Positions 24,061-34,273 are shown, counted from the stretch's first letter. The stretch is 42,039 nucleotides of DNA from Alphaproteobacteria bacterium (GCA_017471705.1 JAFUSH010000009.1:1-42039); one strand, 5' to 3'. Notes: generated by a model not told the origin, from the sequence alone. Numbers and translations: made by a program.

Positions 24061-24721
24061 TTTTTTTGGTTGATACCAATGTCCATTGATTATTTTTTGC
24101 ATTTAGTGTTCTTTCAAAAGTCCATATATCGGTAATTTTTTGTACGAAGTTTTCATCACCTTCTATTATTTCACCTTTTTCATTTCTTAAAATATTTATT
24201 TGTTCGCTTACAAATTCAACTACTATCTTAGCACTGTTTTTAAGCAATTTAACTTCTTTTATTTCACTTTTATCAAAACAGATAAAATCAACTTCAGATG
24301 TCATATTATTTTCTTTTCTGAAAGCAATAACCTGATTGAAAGCATCCCAAAGTTTTTTACTGACTAAATCCTTTATTCCGGTAATATTTCCGCTGCTGAA
24401 AGCTTGTAAAACAACTTCAAAAACTCTGCAGGCTCCGCGCATAAAATTATCTTTATTGAAATTAGGAATTTTAGCCAAGCTTTTTTCAGGTTCCGAAAGA
24501 CTGTCAAAATCAATAATATCAGCCTTATTATCCGTTTTTTTAGATTCTTTTATAACTTTGGAAATATTTTCCATCAATTTTTTTTCGGCATTTTTATCAA
24601 TAGGCTTTATTATCACGCGCACCTTTTCATCGTTTCCGTTTGAACCGAAAACACTGTATAAACGAGTGATTATAAAAGCCACTAAAATCATTAAAAAAAC
24701 TATATCAATAAAAGAACCCAT
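24053..24721 (-). CDS. Tim44-domain membrane protein
   Basis: A 222-residue protein with one N-terminal membrane helix (residues 5-22), a Lys/Glu-rich linker and a C-terminal Tim44-like domain (AKIPNFNKDNFMRGACRVFE, then VQKITDIWTFER). It corresponds to alphaproteobacterial TimA-like proteins, homologues of the mitochondrial import-motor subunit Tim44. The bacterial protein's role is not firmly known, but it lies at the membrane and often beside secB. The gene starts the mltA-smr operon and is divergent from secB. Confidence 0.88.
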   Translation of the reverse strand: MGSFIDIVFLMILVAFIITRLYSVFGSNGNDEKVRVIIKPIDKNAEKKLMENISKVIKESKKTDNKADIIDFDSLSEPEKSLAKIPNFNKDNFMRGACRVFEVVLQAFSSGNITGIKDLVSKKLWDAFNQVIAFRKENNMTSEVDFICFDKSEIKEVKLLKNSAKIVVEFVSEQINILRNEKGEIIEGDENFVQKITDIWTFERTLNAKNNQWTLVSTKKNA

Positions 24722-24751
24722 TTTATTATCCTTAAAAAATCATTTCGTATA

Positions 24752-24780
24752 AATATAATAACAATTTAAAAATTTATCAA
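24752..24780 (-). promoter_or_regulatory. promoter of the Tim44-mltA-smr operon
   Basis: On the minus strand, TTGATA (24775-24780), 17 bases, TATATT (24752-24757), about 30 bases before the ATG at 24721. A plus-strand TTGACG (24791-24796) with TATTTC 17 bases on is a possible secB promoter. Confidence 0.55.
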
Positions 24781-24849
24781 TATAAAATATTTGACGTATC
24801 AACTTTTTAGTATTATTTCTAGGTAAAACATATAAAAAAGGAGAAAAAA

Positions 24850-25326
24850 ATGGAAGAAAATAAAAATTCTGCAAATGCAAATCAGGTTGCCTTGATGATT
24901 CACAGTCAATATATCAAAGATATGTCGTTGGAAATTCCGATGGCACCGCAAATTTTTGCCGAAATGAATCAAGCGCCTAATGTGCATATTGATATAAGTA
25001 TGGGAAATAAAAAGTTAGAAGAAGGTAATTATGAAGTTACTCTTACCGCTAAAATGGATGCTGACATAAAAGATAAAAAACTGTTTATAGTTGAATTGAC
25101 ATACGGTGCCGTAGCAACCGTAAATGTACCGGAAGAACATTTTGAACCGGTTATGTACATTGAACTTCCTCGCTTATTGTTCCCTTTTGTCAGAAGTATT
25201 GTTGCCAACAGTTTATCGGCAGCCGGATTGCCTGCTATGTTGATAAGTCCGATAGATTTTGTTGCTATGTATAATGCTAAAAAGGCTAAAGAAGCCGAAA
25301 AAGCGGCAAATAACAATAAAAAATAG
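24850..25326 (+). CDS. secB: protein-export chaperone SecB
   Basis: A 158-residue tetrameric chaperone that keeps preproteins unfolded and delivers them to SecA. Family markers are HSQYIKDMSLEIP, the ELTYGAVATV strand with EEH after it, ELPRLLFPFVRSI and SPIDFVAMY. The short Lys/Ala-rich tail is normal. AAGGAG lies seven bases before the ATG. Clients in this window would include the giant autotransporter and other envelope proteins. trmL starts eight bases later. Confidence 0.97.
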   Translation: MEENKNSANANQVALMIHSQYIKDMSLEIPMAPQIFAEMNQAPNVHIDISMGNKKLEEGNYEVTLTAKMDADIKDKKLFIVELTYGAVATVNVPEEHFEPVMYIELPRLLFPFVRSIVANSLSAAGLPAMLISPIDFVAMYNAKKAKEAEKAANNNKK

Positions 25327-25334
25327 GTAATAAA

Positions 25335-25808
25335 ATGCGTTTGGCATTATATCAGCCGGATATTCCGCAAAACACGGGCACGCTCCTCAGACTTGGAGCG
25401 TGTTTGGGTTTGGCTGTTGATATAATAGAGCCTTGCGGATTTATGTTTAATGAAAAAGCTATGCGCAGAGCCGGTATGGACTATTTGGAATTTTCAAATT
25501 ACCGCCGTCATAATTCGTGGAATGATTTTTTGAATTACAGGCAAGAGCATTCCGAAGAATACGGACGTATAGTGTTGTTAACCACCAAAAGCTCGGATTC
25601 TTTTATAGATTTTAATTTTTTACCTAATGATATTATACTAATGGGCAGGGAAAGCGCAGGAGTTCCGGAAAATGTGCATCAAAAAGCAGATGCCAGACTT
25701 CGTATACCGATGAATCCCGAGGCTCGTTCAATAAATATGGCTGTTTCGGCGGCAATGGCAATAACCGAAGCATTGCGCCAAACCAACCTTTTTCCGCCGA
25801 TAAAATAA
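25335..25808 (+). CDS. trmL: tRNA (cytidine/uridine-34-2'-O)-methyltransferase
   Basis: A 157-residue SPOUT methyltransferase that 2'-O-methylates the wobble base of tRNA-Leu. It begins LYQPDIPQNTG and carries the knot motifs LMGRESAGVP and IPMNPEARSINMAVSAA, the TrmL (formerly YibK/CspR) signature with the SAM-binding trefoil. Length is normal. It is cotranscribed with secB at eight bases' distance. Confidence 0.95.
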   Translation: MRLALYQPDIPQNTGTLLRLGACLGLAVDIIEPCGFMFNEKAMRRAGMDYLEFSNYRRHNSWNDFLNYRQEHSEEYGRIVLLTTKSSDSFIDFNFLPNDIILMGRESAGVPENVHQKADARLRIPMNPEARSINMAVSAAMAITEALRQTNLFPPIK

Positions 25809-25906
25809 AAAAATCGAAAAAAATTAATTTTTACACTGGATTTGCCTTTAAAAATATGGTATATTAAACTCCGTTGTCACAATTAGTTTATTTTTTAGGA
25901 GCCGAT

Positions 25907-26431
25907 ATGAGTGTTAAAAAATTACCGTCGTTGACTTTTAATGCCGGAGAATATGTTGTGTATCCAAATCACGGGGTAGGCAAGATAGTTGGTGTTACCA
26001 AAGAGAATATAGCCGGTGCGGAATTGGAATGTTTAGTAATTAATTTTACCAAAGATAAAATGAGTGAAATGTTGCCTACATACAGAATTTCAAGTTCGGG
26101 TTTACGTAAAATATCTGATGAAAAAACAATGAACGAAGCTTTTGATACTCTTAAAGGTAAAGCTAAAGCCAGAAAATTCACGTGGTCAAGACGTTCTCAG
26201 GAATATGAAAGCAAAATAAATTCCGGAAATCCTATAGCTATAGCGGAAGTTATAAGAGATTTGTACCGTAGCGAAAACATAGCGGAACAATCGTACAGCG
26301 AAAGACAAATGTACGAAAAGGCCGTTGAAAGATTAGCTACCGAAGTTTCTGTATATAGCAATTGTTCTCTGGAAGATGCCAACAAACAATTAACTGATAT
26401 TTTAGCTAAAGCTAAAAGTGTCCAAATATAA
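25907..26431 (+). CDS. CarD-family transcriptional regulator
   Basis: A 174-residue protein. The N-terminal Tudor-like RNA polymerase-interacting domain (FNAGEYVVYPNHGVGKIVGV) is followed by the helical DNA-contacting domain (WSRRSQEYESKI, then SGNPIAIAEVIRDLYR). CarD/CdnL proteins bind the RNAP beta subunit and stabilise open promoter complexes, mainly at ribosomal RNA and housekeeping promoters. The ATG at 25907 with AGGAG upstream is preferred to an in-frame TTG at 25874. It ends at a strong bidirectional terminator. Confidence 0.94.
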   Translation: MSVKKLPSLTFNAGEYVVYPNHGVGKIVGVTKENIAGAELECLVINFTKDKMSEMLPTYRISSSGLRKISDEKTMNEAFDTLKGKAKARKFTWSRRSQEYESKINSGNPIAIAEVIRDLYRSENIAEQSYSERQMYEKAVERLATEVSVYSNCSLEDANKQLTDILAKAKSVQI

Positions 26432-26452
26432 AAATATATTCTTAATTACAAA

Positions 26453-26488
26453 AAAAAAGAACCGTGATAAAAAACACGGTTCTTTTTT
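26453..26488. terminator. strong bidirectional terminator
   Basis: A 14-bp perfect stem, AAAAAAGAACCGTG (26453-26466) with CACGGTTCTTTTTT (26475-26488), around an 8-base loop. It serves carD and the convergent autotransporter gene, whose stop begins four bases on. Confidence 0.92.
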
Positions 26489-26491
26489 GCT

Positions 26492-29400
26492 TTAGAACTT
26501 ATACCCTAAATTAAGCAGATAATAAGTTTTTTTCTTCTGTTCAAGCGGAACATTAGCTGAAACCGCAGCTGAAAACTTTTTGTAATCATATACAGTCTTT
26601 AAGCTTATTAATCCGAAGTTACGTTGGAAACGATTGCTTATAATATCGTAATGTCCGTACATATCGCTTATTGTAGCACGTGATGTATATTTATCACCTA
26701 ATTCGTGGAAATATTTACCTCCGGCAATAACAGATAAAGAATGTTTATCATTGAACTCAAATTTCTTTTTGATATCCATACCCAAAGAAATAAGAGACGA
26801 TAAAGTATTGTTACTCTTTATTTTCAATCCGTCTTTATTTTCTTTTGTATCGTCGGCATAAAGACCGGTGAAATTAAATCCGGCATTAGGCTCAACAGCA
26901 AAATATGTCAAATCAATACTATGACGTAATCCGGAATCAAAACCGTAGTAAAATTCTTTGGTATTTGCTTTATATGCCTTATTCACGGCATTACGACGAT
27001 AATGACCGCGGGAAAAACCGGCTTTAGGTTTGAATAGAACTGAAACAACATCGTTATTGAATATTATAGGAATACCTGCTTCAAATAAATTATTGTATCG
27101 CGAAGAATCGTCATCAAAATCACTCTCGGAGCGGGTAACCATCAAAGATAATCCGCCGCGTAATTTATTGTTTAGCAATTTATCGGTATATCCGTATACC
27201 GAAATAACTTTATCTTTATATCCGCTGACTTCGTGCTTTGAATTAACTTCATTTTTATAAGTTATAACATTAACTTTACTTCTGTTAACTTCTTTCAAAT
27301 CGGTCAATAAATCATCATTAAGCTCGGTATTAACCGTTCTTTCAATATCTAAACTTTGTTTTGTTAAATCAGGTATAATATTAAATCCGAGTTCGCGATT
27401 GAGGTAATCATCAAACTGCGCTTTATTACCGGCAGATTTAAGAATATCGAAAATTGCTTCACCTTTTTGGTTTTGATAATTATTGCTTAAATATTGAGCA
27501 ATGCGAGAATTTTCAACTTTATCTTCAAATGATGACATAGTCATAACAACATTTAAATTCCCGTTTTCATTGCTTATTAAAGAAGCATCAAACAAATAAG
27601 ATTGCGAAACAATATTTAATCCGTTATCGGTTCCTACAAAGGCATCTTCGTTAACATAAACAGTTTCAAAACCTCCTTCAACCAAACTGTTATCAGCCAT
27701 AACAGTTCCGCTGAAAGATTCTGCTTCATAAGTACCGTTTTTTCCGATTGAAGCTACACTGCCGGCTTCATCGGAACCGAAATCAACATCTCCGGTCAGG
27801 CTTATTTGTCCGAGGTTTAACAGGCGGATATTTCTTACCAAAGAAGGGTCTGACAACGAAATCAGAGAAGAACCGATAGATGATGTTCCCGATACGTACC
27901 CTCCCCAATCAATTTCACCGTTTTTGCAATGCTGTCCGCAAGAACCGCCGTAAACCACTGCATCTTCACCCATTGCCCCCGGATTAACGGTTGTTCCGTC
28001 AGTATATTTTGTACCGATTTGATCACCTTGAGTTACTTCTTCTGTATTAAGTTGATAATTTTTTACGACATAAATTGCGTATCCGCTGGCAACATTTATA
28101 TTACCTGTATTGGTAATAATTACCGTGGAACCGACATAAGGAACTTCAACATAAATACCGTTTCCGGTTCCGGTGCTGACGGATATTGTACCGCTGTTTG
28201 TAATAGTTCCCGGATTTGAAGTATAAATACCGTGTCCGTTATAAATTCTGATAACACCGCTGTTATTTACGTTTGTAGCTCCTAAAATAGCGGCAGTTGC
28301 CGATCCGGTAACTTCTATTGTACCGCTGTTATTAACGGTGGTTACTCCATTGATTGCGGCAACTCCGGAAGCTATTGAAATAGTACTGTCAGTATTGTTT
28401 GTGAGGGTTGTTCCTCCATCAACGGCATAATCTGTTCCGATTATTTGACCGGAGTTGGTAATAGTAGAAGCCCCTCTTATGGCGGTGCCGGATGAAGTTT
28501 TTATGATACCTCCGGAACCGTTTGAAACATCACGCACTCCGCTGACGGCTGTGCCGCTTTCGACACTGACGGTTCCCCCTGTATTACTTAAGGATAAAGC
28601 ACCGTCAACGGCAGTTCCGCTTCCGTTAACTATAATGTCTGAGGTATTTGTAACCGAGCCTGTGGCAATAACCGCTGTACCGCTTCCAATTTCAATGTTT
28701 CCGCTGTTGTTCAAAGAAGAACCTCTTACGGCAGTTCCGCTTCCGCTGACAACTATATTTCCCCCGTTTGTTACGGAATTTTTGGCATTAACGGCTGTGC
28801 CGCTTCCTAAGTTTATATTACCGCTATTTGTGACGGTTGAAGCATTATTAATGGCATATCCTGAGCCTGATACGGTAATGTTACCGCTGTTTATCACCGG
28901 TGTATTATTGGTCGCGTAGATTGCCGAACCGGACACAATATTAATAGTTGCCACGGCACTGTTATTTATGGTTCCGGTGCCTATAGAATATATTCCGGTT
29001 GCGGTGGAACCGGTCATATTAATAAAACCGTTATTCGTAATACTGCCGATAGCTGTATAAATACCAACGCTTCCGGCATTTTTAATCAATATATTGCCGC
29101 CGTTAACCAAAGAAGTTGCAGATTGTCCGTAAATACCGTAACCACCGCCGTAAATGTAAATATTACCGTTATTTTGAATAGTTCCGTCAAGAGAATAAAT
29201 ACCATAATTTCCGTTATTTCCGGTGACGGTTGAAGAGCCGATAACTATAGATGAATTGACATCGGTAGAAATAGAAGCGGAAGCAGCTCTTATACCGTAA
29301 CTGTTTTCGGCAACGGTTATATTGATTTTCTTGGAATTTGATATGGTGGAATCCCCGTTGGAACGTATGCCTGTATTATTCTTATTATAAAGATTAATAT

Positions 29401-32400
29401 TTCCGTTATTAATTATTTGCTCTGAAGCATTTCCGTCAATACCGTAGCTGTTTGTGGCATAAATATTTATGAGGGCATTATTTGATATCTTATTGGCATT
29501 TTCCGCATAAATACCGTAAGCTCCGGCAGAAGAAATGGTATCGTTGTTACCAATAGAAATCGTACCGCCGCTGTTATTGGTAATCTCAGCATTTCCGGTG
29601 GAATAAATACCATAACTTCCGATAGGTGATGATAAGGATATGGAAGCGTTGTTTTCAATGGAATTTCCGTTGGAGGCAATACCCTTGCTGTTACTGTGGT
29701 ATAATGTTAGCATTCCGTTGTTAACTATATTATTGCCGCCGGTAACGGCAGTACCCGACGTATATGTGGTAATCGGAGCATAATTGGTAATACTGTTTGC
29801 ATTTAAAGCATAAATACCGTAATCGTTTCCAATATCACTTAAAGTTGAGCCTATAATGATTTCTCCGGAAGCGTTGTTGGTTATATCTACGGTTCCGGTA
29901 GAGTAAATACCATAGTTATTTCCTGCTTGAGTAATTCTGATAACACCGCTGTTTTCGACGGATGTTCCGTTTGAAGATATACCTTTACTGCCGTTTTGAT
30001 ATAGGTTTAATGACGCCGTATTGGTGATTGCATCTCCGCCGGTAATGGCGCTACCGCTTGCATATATATGAATTGCCGAATTATTCTTTATGCTTTTGGC
30101 ATACGGAGCATAAATACCGTTTCCGTTTGAAGCGGTGGAAGTTGATTTACCCAAAGTAATAATACCGCCGGAAAGATTTTCTATTTCAGCTTCGCCGGTA
30201 GCATAGATACCATAACCGTTGTTAGCATTATTTAAGGTTATGAGGTTTTGATTTCTGATGATGCCCGAACCGGTGGTGCTGATACCTTTACCACCATCTT
30301 CTTTAATTTGAATTTGTCCGCGGTTAGTAATTAAGCTGACTTCTCCACCGGATATGGCGGTGCTGTTTTTACCATTCATTGTTATGGAGTTATTATTGGT
30401 TATGGAATTTCCGCTTTCGGCATAAATTGCGTAACTGGAATTATTGTAAATAATAAATATTCCATCGTTAACTACCGAATTTATGGCTTTGGCAAAAACA
30501 CCGTAGCTGTCATATCCTTCTGCCCCCGATGTGCCTACTGTTATTTTTCCGCTGTTATTAAAAGTTAACCCGTCAACGGTTGTTTCATCAACGGATGCCA
30601 CAGTACTTCTAACTGCTTCAACATTAGTTCCCTTTACGGTTATTTCTCCGTTATTATTGACGGTAGCTGATGCCGAAGCAAAAATTGCCGATGAATAGCC
30701 GTTGAAAGAATATATGTTTTTATTGTTAATGAATGTGGAATTTCCGCTCAGAGAAACCGCGTGACTTTCACCGTTTTCAACGCTGTACAGGTTGATGGTG
30801 CCGTTATTTGTGAGAGTTCCCGCGGATTCTTCTTCTGAGGAATCTACGAAAACCATACCGTTACTGTTGCTTACGCTTTGTTCGGAATTACCGACATTGA
30901 TGGTTGCGCCGGATTCATTAAATACTTCCGTGTTTTTTGATGCTTCCAAAGCATTATTGTTATCGTAGTTAATATTTATATCCTGCTTGTTTATGATTTT
31001 TCCGCCTTCGGCATAAATAGCCGTGCCGTTTTCATTATTAAGATTTATGATTCCGTCATTGGTTACTTCTTTATTGTTTATAGAATAAATGGCATAACCT
31101 TTTTGAGCGGCATCATTGTAAAGATTTATGGTTCCTTTATTTGATATTTCACTCTCGGTTTCGTTATAAATACCGTAACTTTCGGAAACAGGATTAGCGG
31201 CCGTACCGACATTAATAACACCGGCAGAATCGTTGGTAATTTCGTGTTTTCCGCTACCGATAGTATAAATTCCGGCAGCATCATCTCCGTAAACATTTAA
31301 GGTATTTTTGTTGCTTATGGTAACATCAGAGCCTTTGCTGTATATTGCCGCACCGGCTTCTTTTGTATATAAGTCTATTGTTCCGTTATTTTCAATATAT
31401 GCCGTTCCTTCTTCTCCGATATAAATACCGAAACTGTTTTCAATTTCCGAGCCGTTCCCGCCAACGGAAATTACACCGTCCGCAGAGTTGATAATACGAG
31501 TTTTTCCTGTACTTCCCGTGCTGTATATGGCAATATTGTTATCACCTTTCATCGTAATATTTTTATTGTTTCTTGTATTGCTGTAACCGGAAGAATACAT
31601 ACCCAAAGAATACTCATCTTTTACCGTTATATCACCGTTATTTATCATACTTGCGTTTTTCTCCGAGGCGTTGGCCATAGCAGCCGAAAAGCGAGAAGCT
31701 GTGTTGATGATGTTATTATTGGTTATATAAGCATTATTTATGGCGCCTTCAGCTAAATACATACCGACGGTATTTGTAGCATTACTGTGTAAACTGTCGG
31801 TTATGTTTATTTCTCCTTCATTAAAAGCTTTTCCTTGTGTTTCACCGCTTTCATCGGTCTCAACCGACATTGCTGATACAAAAGATGAACCATCCATATT
31901 TATAACTGAATTTTTATCGTTATAAATTTTTTCGGTTGTTGAAGATGAAAATACCGTTTGTTCATCTAACACCGAGCGAGACTGTGTGCTGATAATCGAA
32001 TTACCGATGGAAAGCGTGTAATTTGCGAAAGGATTATATTTTTCACCGTCTGATGCGGCTTCTCCCGTGGAGTTGGCATAATAGTTTATAGTATTGGAGT
32101 TATGCGCTTCACTGTATGCACCGCCGAAAACATAGGAATTGGTAGCACTTTCGAAAACGTTAATAATACCGTTATTGTAGATAGTTGTTCCGCCGGAAAA
32201 ATCATTTTGCATTGCGATGGAATCGTGAGAATAAATGTTTATGGTTCCCGTATTTTCCAAAGTAGCCTCTTTAGTTTGTCCGTAACCGTAGATGGCAATA
32301 TTTTTTTGATATTGGGTTGTGGTTTCCGGTTTACCCAAAGTAATAATACCGCTGTTTTTTAAATTTCCGCCGTTAAAAGAAGCAATACCGAAACTGTTAC

Positions 32401-34168
32401 TGGCTTGGATTGCAATATTTCCCGAATTGATTAAATTTTGATTTAAATCGGCATAGAGCCCTGATACACTGCCGGAACCTTCAACCGAAACCATTCCGTA
32501 ATTTTTGCGTTGGTTTCCCGCAGATGTTTTTATGTTAATATTTCCGGAGTTGGAAAGATTACCGCCGTGAATTGATTGCATACCGGCGGCCACATCTATG
32601 GAACTGCTTCCCGTAGAATATTCTTCCAAATTAAGATTTATATTGTTCAAATTATAGGCTGAAGTTCTGGCATCTGCCCGCATAGCGACAATTCCGCCGG
32701 TTCCTTTACGCAGCGACAGTTCGGAAGAAGGAGTATAGTTTCCGGTATAACTGATGTTAATTTCACCGGAGTTTCGCAGAACAACATTTTCGGCACGATT
32801 TATATTCTTAGAACCGTTCATAAATCCATCGTCTAAAAAGCTTCCCATTCCAATCATCGAAACTTTAATATCTTTATCTGAAGCTCCGGCATCTCCAGCG
32901 CTTAAATAAATTTTTCCGCCGGATTCGTTTAATAAATTAATGGTGTCTTTATTTAAATCTTTGCCGGCATTTACAATCATCGCTTCCATACCGACTAAAG
33001 TTCCGGATGCTGCGGATTCTTTAACAGATTCTTCTTCGCCTTGTCCGGCGTTAGGGTCTAAAAGTCCGCCTATATCTTGATTTTGCGTTTCGGATTCGGA
33101 GGAAGCTTTAATGGCTGATCCTTTAATATCTCCGAAATTTTGTAAAACAGATTTACTGTCGGCATACATACCGATGAGAGTATGAGAATCGTTATATCCC
33201 GAAAAGTTTAATGAAATACCGTTATTTGATTGAACTCCGCTCGGATTATTTATAATACCTTGACCGTAATTGGTTGCCATAGAACCTTCGCTTGCAACCA
33301 TACCTATACTGGCGTTATAACTGTCGACGTTTATATATCCGAAATTGTTGATTTGCGCTTTTTTGGTTGCAGTCATACCAATCGTTCCGGCACCCGCTTG
33401 CAAAACGGTATCAACGGTGTTGGTATAATTTCCGCTGTTTTGAGCTTTAAGAGCAACATCTAAATAGTCAGTATTTTTCAAAATGTTTGAATTAAAATTT
33501 ATGTTGGCTATTTCTTCAGTTTTGGAATTTGTAATGTTTATAAAAGAAGAGTTTTCGGCAGAAGTTTCCGTGATTGATTTGTAAATTGTTCCTTTTGTTC
33601 CGGCATAAGATCCCAAACTGTTATAGTCTTCAGTATCGCCGCCACTGTTACCATCGTGACCGCCACCGCCGCCGCCACCGCCGCCGAGAGCGAGAGCTAA
33701 AGCTCCTCCCACTAAAGCAGCACCGCCTATCCACCACCAAATTTTCGGAGATACGCTGTAATTTTCTTTTCCGATATAACCGTATGCGGCTCGCGGTGTT
33801 GATGTAACCGGAACGGCGCGTGATGAATTTATAAAATTATCATAATCTTCAATATTTTGCGTGCAGGGATGGCGAGGATTTGCACCTGCCGCACGAAAAG
33901 AATTGTATGTATAAGAATCGTGTCTGCGCGCAGCAACACAAAGACCGGTATCGCCGTTAGAGTTCATTACATCAATATTAAGCCCTCGATTAATGGATGA
34001 ACGTAAGGCTTCTACTCTGCCGTTTTGCGCCAAAGCATACATTTCTTCAAAGGATTCCGGTGTTAAACGGTATCCGTAGGCATTGGCAATCCGCGGAAGA
34101 TTCGCCAAAGCAAAAGAAAAAATAGTTGTTATACAAACAGTTTTTTTCAAAAGCGCACTTTTAAGCAT
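26492..34168 (-). CDS. giant autotransporter with ankyrin-like N-terminus
   Basis: A 2558-residue type V secreted surface protein. Residues 1-30 are a signal peptide (cleavage after ANA). Residues about 40-100 look like one or two ankyrin repeats (GRVEALRSSINRGLNIDV, then GDTGLCVAARRH). Residues about 145-180 hold a WWW-hydrophobic segment and a nine-Gly run. The passenger (about 190-2250) is rich in Asn, Gly and Ser with endless NNSGxI/GIYA turns, as in beta-helices. A 100-residue super-repeat occurs at least three times, and 20-22-residue rungs run from about 1745 to 1985. The last 280 residues are the autotransporter beta-barrel ending LLNLGYKF. No protease or adhesin motif is seen; adhesion is inferred. 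Confidence 0.92.
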   Translation of the reverse strand: MLKSALLKKTVCITTIFSFALANLPRIANAYGYRLTPESFEEMYALAQNGRVEALRSSINRGLNIDVMNSNGDTGLCVAARRHDSYTYNSFRAAGANPRHPCTQNIEDYDNFINSSRAVPVTSTPRAAYGYIGKENYSVSPKIWWWIGGAALVGGALALALGGGGGGGGGHDGNSGGDTEDYNSLGSYAGTKGTIYKSITETSAENSSFINITNSKTEEIANINFNSNILKNTDYLDVALKAQNSGNYTNTVDTVLQAGAGTIGMTATKKAQINNFGYINVDSYNASIGMVASEGSMATNYGQGIINNPSGVQSNNGISLNFSGYNDSHTLIGMYADSKSVLQNFGDIKGSAIKASSESETQNQDIGGLLDPNAGQGEEESVKESAASGTLVGMEAMIVNAGKDLNKDTINLLNESGGKIYLSAGDAGASDKDIKVSMIGMGSFLDDGFMNGSKNINRAENVVLRNSGEINISYTGNYTPSSELSLRKGTGGIVAMRADARTSAYNLNNINLNLEEYSTGSSSIDVAAGMQSIHGGNLSNSGNINIKTSAGNQRKNYGMVSVEGSGSVSGLYADLNQNLINSGNIAIQASNSFGIASFNGGNLKNSGIITLGKPETTTQYQKNIAIYGYGQTKEATLENTGTINIYSHDSIAMQNDFSGGTTIYNNGIINVFESATNSYVFGGAYSEAHNSNTINYYANSTGEAASDGEKYNPFANYTLSIGNSIISTQSRSVLDEQTVFSSSTTEKIYNDKNSVINMDGSSFVSAMSVETDESGETQGKAFNEGEINITDSLHSNATNTVGMYLAEGAINNAYITNNNIINTASRFSAAMANASEKNASMINNGDITVKDEYSLGMYSSGYSNTRNNKNITMKGDNNIAIYSTGSTGKTRIINSADGVISVGGNGSEIENSFGIYIGEEGTAYIENNGTIDLYTKEAGAAIYSKGSDVTISNKNTLNVYGDDAAGIYTIGSGKHEITNDSAGVINVGTAANPVSESYGIYNETESEISNKGTINLYNDAAQKGYAIYSINNKEVTNDGIINLNNENGTAIYAEGGKIINKQDININYDNNNALEASKNTEVFNESGATINVGNSEQSVSNSNGMVFVDSSEEESAGTLTNNGTINLYSVENGESHAVSLSGNSTFINNKNIYSFNGYSSAIFASASATVNNNGEITVKGTNVEAVRSTVASVDETTVDGLTFNNSGKITVGTSGAEGYDSYGVFAKAINSVVNDGIFIIYNNSSYAIYAESGNSITNNNSITMNGKNSTAISGGEVSLITNRGQIQIKEDGGKGISTTGSGIIRNQNLITLNNANNGYGIYATGEAEIENLSGGIITLGKSTSTASNGNGIYAPYAKSIKNNSAIHIYASGSAITGGDAITNTASLNLYQNGSKGISSNGTSVENSGVIRITQAGNNYGIYSTGTVDITNNASGEIIIGSTLSDIGNDYGIYALNANSITNYAPITTYTSGTAVTGGNNIVNNGMLTLYHSNSKGIASNGNSIENNASISLSSPIGSYGIYSTGNAEITNNSGGTISIGNNDTISSAGAYGIYAENANKISNNALINIYATNSYGIDGNASEQIINNGNINLYNKNNTGIRSNGDSTISNSKKINITVAENSYGIRAASASISTDVNSSIVIGSSTVTGNNGNYGIYSLDGTIQNNGNIYIYGGGYGIYGQSATSLVNGGNILIKNAGSVGIYTAIGSITNNGFINMTGSTATGIYSIGTGTINNSAVATINIVSGSAIYATNNTPVINSGNITVSGSGYAINNASTVTNSGNINLGSGTAVNAKNSVTNGGNIVVSGSGTAVRGSSLNNSGNIEIGSGTAVIATGSVTNTSDIIVNGSGTAVDGALSLSNTGGTVSVESGTAVSGVRDVSNGSGGIIKTSSGTAIRGASTITNSGQIIGTDYAVDGGTTLTNNTDSTISIASGVAAINGVTTVNNSGTIEVTGSATAAILGATNVNNSGVIRIYNGHGIYTSNPGTITNSGTISVSTGTGNGIYVEVPYVGSTVIITNTGNINVASGYAIYVVKNYQLNTEEVTQGDQIGTKYTDGTTVNPGAMGEDAVVYGGSCGQHCKNGEIDWGGYVSGTSSIGSSLISLSDPSLVRNIRLLNLGQISLTGDVDFGSDEAGSVASIGKNGTYEAESFSGTVMADNSLVEGGFETVYVNEDAFVGTDNGLNIVSQSYLFDASLISNENGNLNVVMTMSSFEDKVENSRIAQYLSNNYQNQKGEAIFDILKSAGNKAQFDDYLNRELGFNIIPDLTKQSLDIERTVNTELNDDLLTDLKEVNRSKVNVITYKNEVNSKHEVSGYKDKVISVYGYTDKLLNNKLRGGLSLMVTRSESDFDDDSSRYNNLFEAGIPIIFNNDVVSVLFKPKAGFSRGHYRRNAVNKAYKANTKEFYYGFDSGLRHSIDLTYFAVEPNAGFNFTGLYADDTKENKDGLKIKSNNTLSSLISLGMDIKKKFEFNDKHSLSVIAGGKYFHELGDKYTSRATISDMYGHYDIISNRFQRNFGLISLKTVYDYKKFSAAVSANVPLEQKKKTYYLLNLGYKF
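28340..28930. repeat. tandem 60-66-bp modules in the passenger
   Basis: About nine degenerate units of 20-22 codons, each with an SGTAV-like core followed by NSGxI (for example GSGTAV, VSGSGTAV, ESGTAV). The DNA repeats the phrase meaning GTAV in different codons, so the units are old but still alignable. Confidence 0.7.
29300..30230. repeat. 300-bp super-repeats in the passenger
   Basis: YGIYATG, YGIYSTG and YGIYSTG recur at about 30220, 29920 and 29620, exactly 100 codons apart, with a more diverged fourth (YGIRAAS) near 29300. Each unit contains, in order, a GIY-TG turn, an ITN-GGxI strand, a second GIYA turn, an IYASGxA turn and a KGI-SNG turn. Confidence 0.75.
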
Positions 34169-34246
34169 TGTAAAACCCTTTCTATACAGTAATACACCGC
34201 TATCATAGATATTAAACTTTAAGTTTTGGTAAATATTGAATATAAA

Positions 34247-34273
34247 AGCCCTGTTTTTATGGTAAACAGGGCT
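34247..34273 (-). terminator. hsp20 terminator
   Basis: A 10-bp perfect stem (34247-34256 with 34264-34273). On the minus strand it follows the hsp20 stop by six bases and is followed by a T-rich run; plus-strand use is also possible. Confidence 0.75.

Noticed and set aside
25247..25256. AGTCCGATAG inside secB
   Set aside because: It encodes the conserved SPID of SecB. It shows the short motif alone can occur by chance.
27929..28919. Plus-strand frames of 96 and 154 codons within the autotransporter
   Set aside because: They mirror the repeat structure of the passenger on the other strand and have no start signals.
33651..33690. GC-rich CCGCCACCG tract as a CRISPR or tandem repeat element
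   Set aside because: It is simply the codons of the Gly run in the autotransporter, with no spacers.
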